Positions 62,281 to 64,000 of a DNA stretch of 64,000 nucleotides are shown here, in pieces (within the stretch, counting starts at the first letter, position 1; the number at the start of each line of letters is the position of its first letter). This DNA comes from Buchananella felis (lineage in GTDB: Bacteria; Actinomycetota; Actinomycetes; Actinomycetales; Actinomycetaceae): the NCBI RefSeq assembly GCF_041380015.1, contig NZ_CP159978.1. One strand, written 5' to 3'. The notes beneath the pieces were generated by a model. The model searched no databases, had not been told where the DNA came from, and saw only the letters and a program-made list of their open reading frames with translations. Position numbers and translations under genes: made by a program.

Positions 62281-62315
62281 CGGACCCGCAGGCGCGAGTG
62301 CGGCCGCCCGGCGCG

Positions 62316-62422
62316 CCCCCTAGCTCGCAAGTGTTGCATTGGGGTACATCCGACCGATTGGGGGCACGCCCCCGAGCGGTCGGATGTACCCCGACCGCAC
62401 GTTTGTAGCACCGGGGGCGTCC
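62316..62422. repeat. Palindromic intergenic element, copy 2
   Basis: Same 16-base arms as copy 1 (GGGGTACATCCGACCG at 62341-62356, complement at 62377-62392) with identical spacing, but the inner stem reads GGGGGC/GCCCCC in place of GGTGCC/GGCACC. The flanks CTCGCAA, TTGCA and GGGGGC also match copy 1. Confidence 0.88.
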
Positions 62423-62495
62423 CGAGGCCCCGGGGCCCGGGGCCCCACCCCTAGCCACCCCACCCCTGGCCGCCCCGAGAGAGGCGCGAATGGAA

Positions 62496-62533
62496 AAGTC
62501 CCGGGACATCCACTAAAGGATGTCCCGGGACTT
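62496..62533 (-). terminator. Intrinsic terminator of tRNA-Arg
   Basis: Perfect 16-base stem (62496-62511 with 62518-62533); the minus-strand tail is TTCC after the AAGT...ACTT stem end, giving four T residues. Nine bases beyond the tRNA. Confidence 0.88.
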
Positions 62534-62541
62534 CACAGTCG

Positions 62542-62614
62542 TGCCCCAGAAAGGATTCGAACCTTCGACTTCTTGCTCCGGAGGCAAGCGCTCTATCCAC
62601 TGAGCTACCAGGGC
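62542..62614 (-). tRNA. tRNA-Arg (anticodon CCG)
   Basis: 73-base cloverleaf on the minus strand: acceptor GCCCTGG with CTGGGGC (two G-T pairs), D arm GCTC/GAGC, anticodon stem CTTGC/GCAAG with loop CTCCGGA (anticodon CCG), T loop TTCGAAT, discriminator A. CCA is not encoded. Confidence 0.95.
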
Positions 62615-62719
62615 GCGTCCTACATTCTAGCAAGGTTTGGGCCCTGCCCGCACTCGCAAGCCTTGTCGCGCCCGCCTCACCGCCCGTGCCCCGCACCGAC
62701 CGGCGCCCGGCCGGCCCCC

Positions 62720-64000
62720 TCAGCGCTCGCTGGAGCGCACCTGCGCGGTCAGGTCCGGGGTAAAGCTCGGCTCGTCCAGCGGAACGATGGGGCGGCGCAC
62801 GTGGCGGTAGCCCAGGCGCGTCTGGTCCTGGTCCACGGCGCCCGGGCTGAGCGCCATCACCCAGTCGGAGGCCGCCTGCGCCAGGTCCGGTTCCAGGTAG
62901 CCGATCTTGACCACCACCACCTCGCAGCTGCCCAGCGGCTGCCCGGCCGCCTCGAACTGCCGCGCCGTGGCGAACTGCGTGCGCGCGGAAGTCAGGACCA
63001 CCCGCACCCCGCCGCAGTCGACCACCGCGCTCGGCCCGCCGCGCTCCTCCTGGAACAGGTGGACGACGCTGCCCTCCAGCCGCACCGCCGGCTCGCCCGC
63101 CTCCAGCACCACCCGGGCCCCCAGCCCGGCTGCCTCTGCGGCCGCAACCGCTGCGGGGGCGTGCAGGGAGGCGAACACGACGCGCCGCCGCCCGGCCCGC
63201 GCCAGGTAGTGGCCCAGCACTGCGGTGGAGGTGTCCGTGCCGCCGGCGCCGGGGTTATCGCCCGTGTCAGAGACGAAGAAGGGGGCGGCCACGCTCCTCA
63301 GGGAGCGCTCCACCGCCTCCTCCACCCCGGCCACGGGGCCAACGAACTCGAAGTCGGCGGCGCGCCCCCACACCCGCTCGGCCAACTGCTCGGCGGCCCG
63401 GCGCACCGCCTCCTGATCGGGCCCACAAGCCACGACTGCGGTGTGGCAGCGTTCCTCGTCCGCCCAAGGAAATCCCATCCAGAGGGCGACGTCGGCCACC
63501 CCGTCCCCACACAACTCGGGGATGGCGGCGTAGAGGGAGGCGCCGGGCTCCACGCGGGTGGAGGTCTTCTCCCCCGGCAGCAGGATCGGCACCGCCACGC
63601 GGGCGCGATACCAGGGCCGGGGCGACTCGATCAGCGCCAGCAGGTTGGTCACCGCCCGGAACCTGGTGCCCGGCTGGTCCTCGTGCGGGGCGGTGCGGTA
63701 GCAGGTCAGCAGGTCGCAGACCTCGAACAGGGCCGGCGAGACGTTGCCGTGCAGGTCCATGGAGGCGCTGATCGGCACCCCGGGGCCCACGATCCGGCGC
63801 ACCCAGGCGGCGATCTGCCCCTCGGCATCCGTCATGCCCTCCACGCTCATCGCGCCGTGGATGTCCAGCAGCACTCCGTCCAGGCCGCCGGCCACGGCGG
63901 CGCGCAGCAGGCGCTCGTACTCCTCCCACCAGGCGGCAAAGAACTCCGCGCTCACGACCCCGCCCGGCAGGGCCCGGGCGTGCACCAGCGGCACCCACTC
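62720..64000 (-). CDS. MlrC/M81-family metallopeptidase, partial
   Basis: The gene runs off the right edge, so the N-terminus is missing; 426 codons plus stop are visible. MlrC (microcystinase C) family motifs: LLDIHGAMSVEGMTDAEG, SMDLHGN, CYRTAPHED, and a C-terminal DTGDNPGAGGTDTS that belongs to the family's second domain. These enzymes are putative zinc peptidases; substrates other than cyclic peptide products are mostly unknown. It ends just before tRNA-Arg on the same strand. Confidence 0.87.
   Translation of the reverse strand, partial: EWVPLVHARALPGGVVSAEFFAAWWEEYERLLRAAVAGGLDGVLLDIHGAMSVEGMTDAEGQIAAWVRRIVGPGVPISASMDLHGNVSPALFEVCDLLTCYRTAPHEDQPGTRFRAVTNLLALIESPRPWYRARVAVPILLPGEKTSTRVEPGASLYAAIPELCGDGVADVALWMGFPWADEERCHTAVVACGPDQEAVRRAAEQLAERVWGRAADFEFVGPVAGVEEAVERSLRSVAAPFFVSDTGDNPGAGGTDTSTAVLGHYLARAGRRRVVFASLHAPAAVAAAEAAGLGARVVLEAGEPAVRLEGSVVHLFQEERGGPSAVVDCGGVRVVLTSARTQFATARQFEAAGQPLGSCEVVVVKIGYLEPDLAQAASDWVMALSPGAVDQDQTRLGYRHVRRPIVPLDEPSFTPDLTAQVRSSER

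Overview
The window is high-GC DNA with many GTG and TTG starts, short overlapping stop/start junctions, NucS in place of MutS/MutL-type repair, GlgE-type glucan synthesis, a DUF2550 gene after atpC, and a VKOR-family disulfide enzyme. This points to an actinobacterium, most likely of the Actinomycetaceae type. The species cannot be named from the sequence.

Layout. 1-8 kb: VKOR protein, a tandem pair of identical tRNA-Lys genes, a repeat-containing DUF2510 membrane protein, tRNA-Leu, then mnmA and a cysteine desulfurase separated by about 1 kb of repeat-rich noncoding DNA, and a divergent L,D-transpeptidase. 8-19 kb: etfBA and a glucan cluster (glgX, trpS, glgE, glgB). 19-28 kb: a three-gene envelope/thioredoxin-fold operon, a small unknown protein, an alpha/beta hydrolase, nagA, a winged-helix protein and nucS. 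28-46 kb: one long minus-strand housekeeping run: hom-thrC-thrB, rho, rpmE, prfA, a fused prmC-sua5 gene, a WecA/TagO-type transferase, an AtpI-like protein, atpBEFHAGDC and DUF2550.

45.8-52.3 kb is the accessory region. It has visibly lower GC at its left side and holds a small secreted two-cysteine peptide, two paralogous lipoproteins sharing an LWDYWT...PC signature, and a three-gene exporter: an adaptor with a peptidoglycan-binding domain, an ABC ATPase and an FtsX/MacB-like permease. It ends in an ISL3-like insertion sequence with a clean 8-bp target duplication but a frameshifted transposase. I read this as a candidate bacteriocin or cell-surface peptide system and the best candidate for something undescribed.

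52-64 kb: a 1436-residue secreted glycosidase with two discoidin-type domains and three cell-wall-binding repeats, lysA and argS, a nucleotidyltransferase/GHMP-kinase pair, tRNA-Arg, and a partial MlrC-type gene running off the end.

Recurrent non-gene signals: two copies of a roughly 105-bp palindromic element whose inner stem differs in sequence but keeps pairing; a 15-bp interspersed motif in intergenic DNA and in rho; and at least seven genes whose -10 box lies 5-8 bases before the start codon with no ribosome-binding site, the pattern of leaderless mRNAs.
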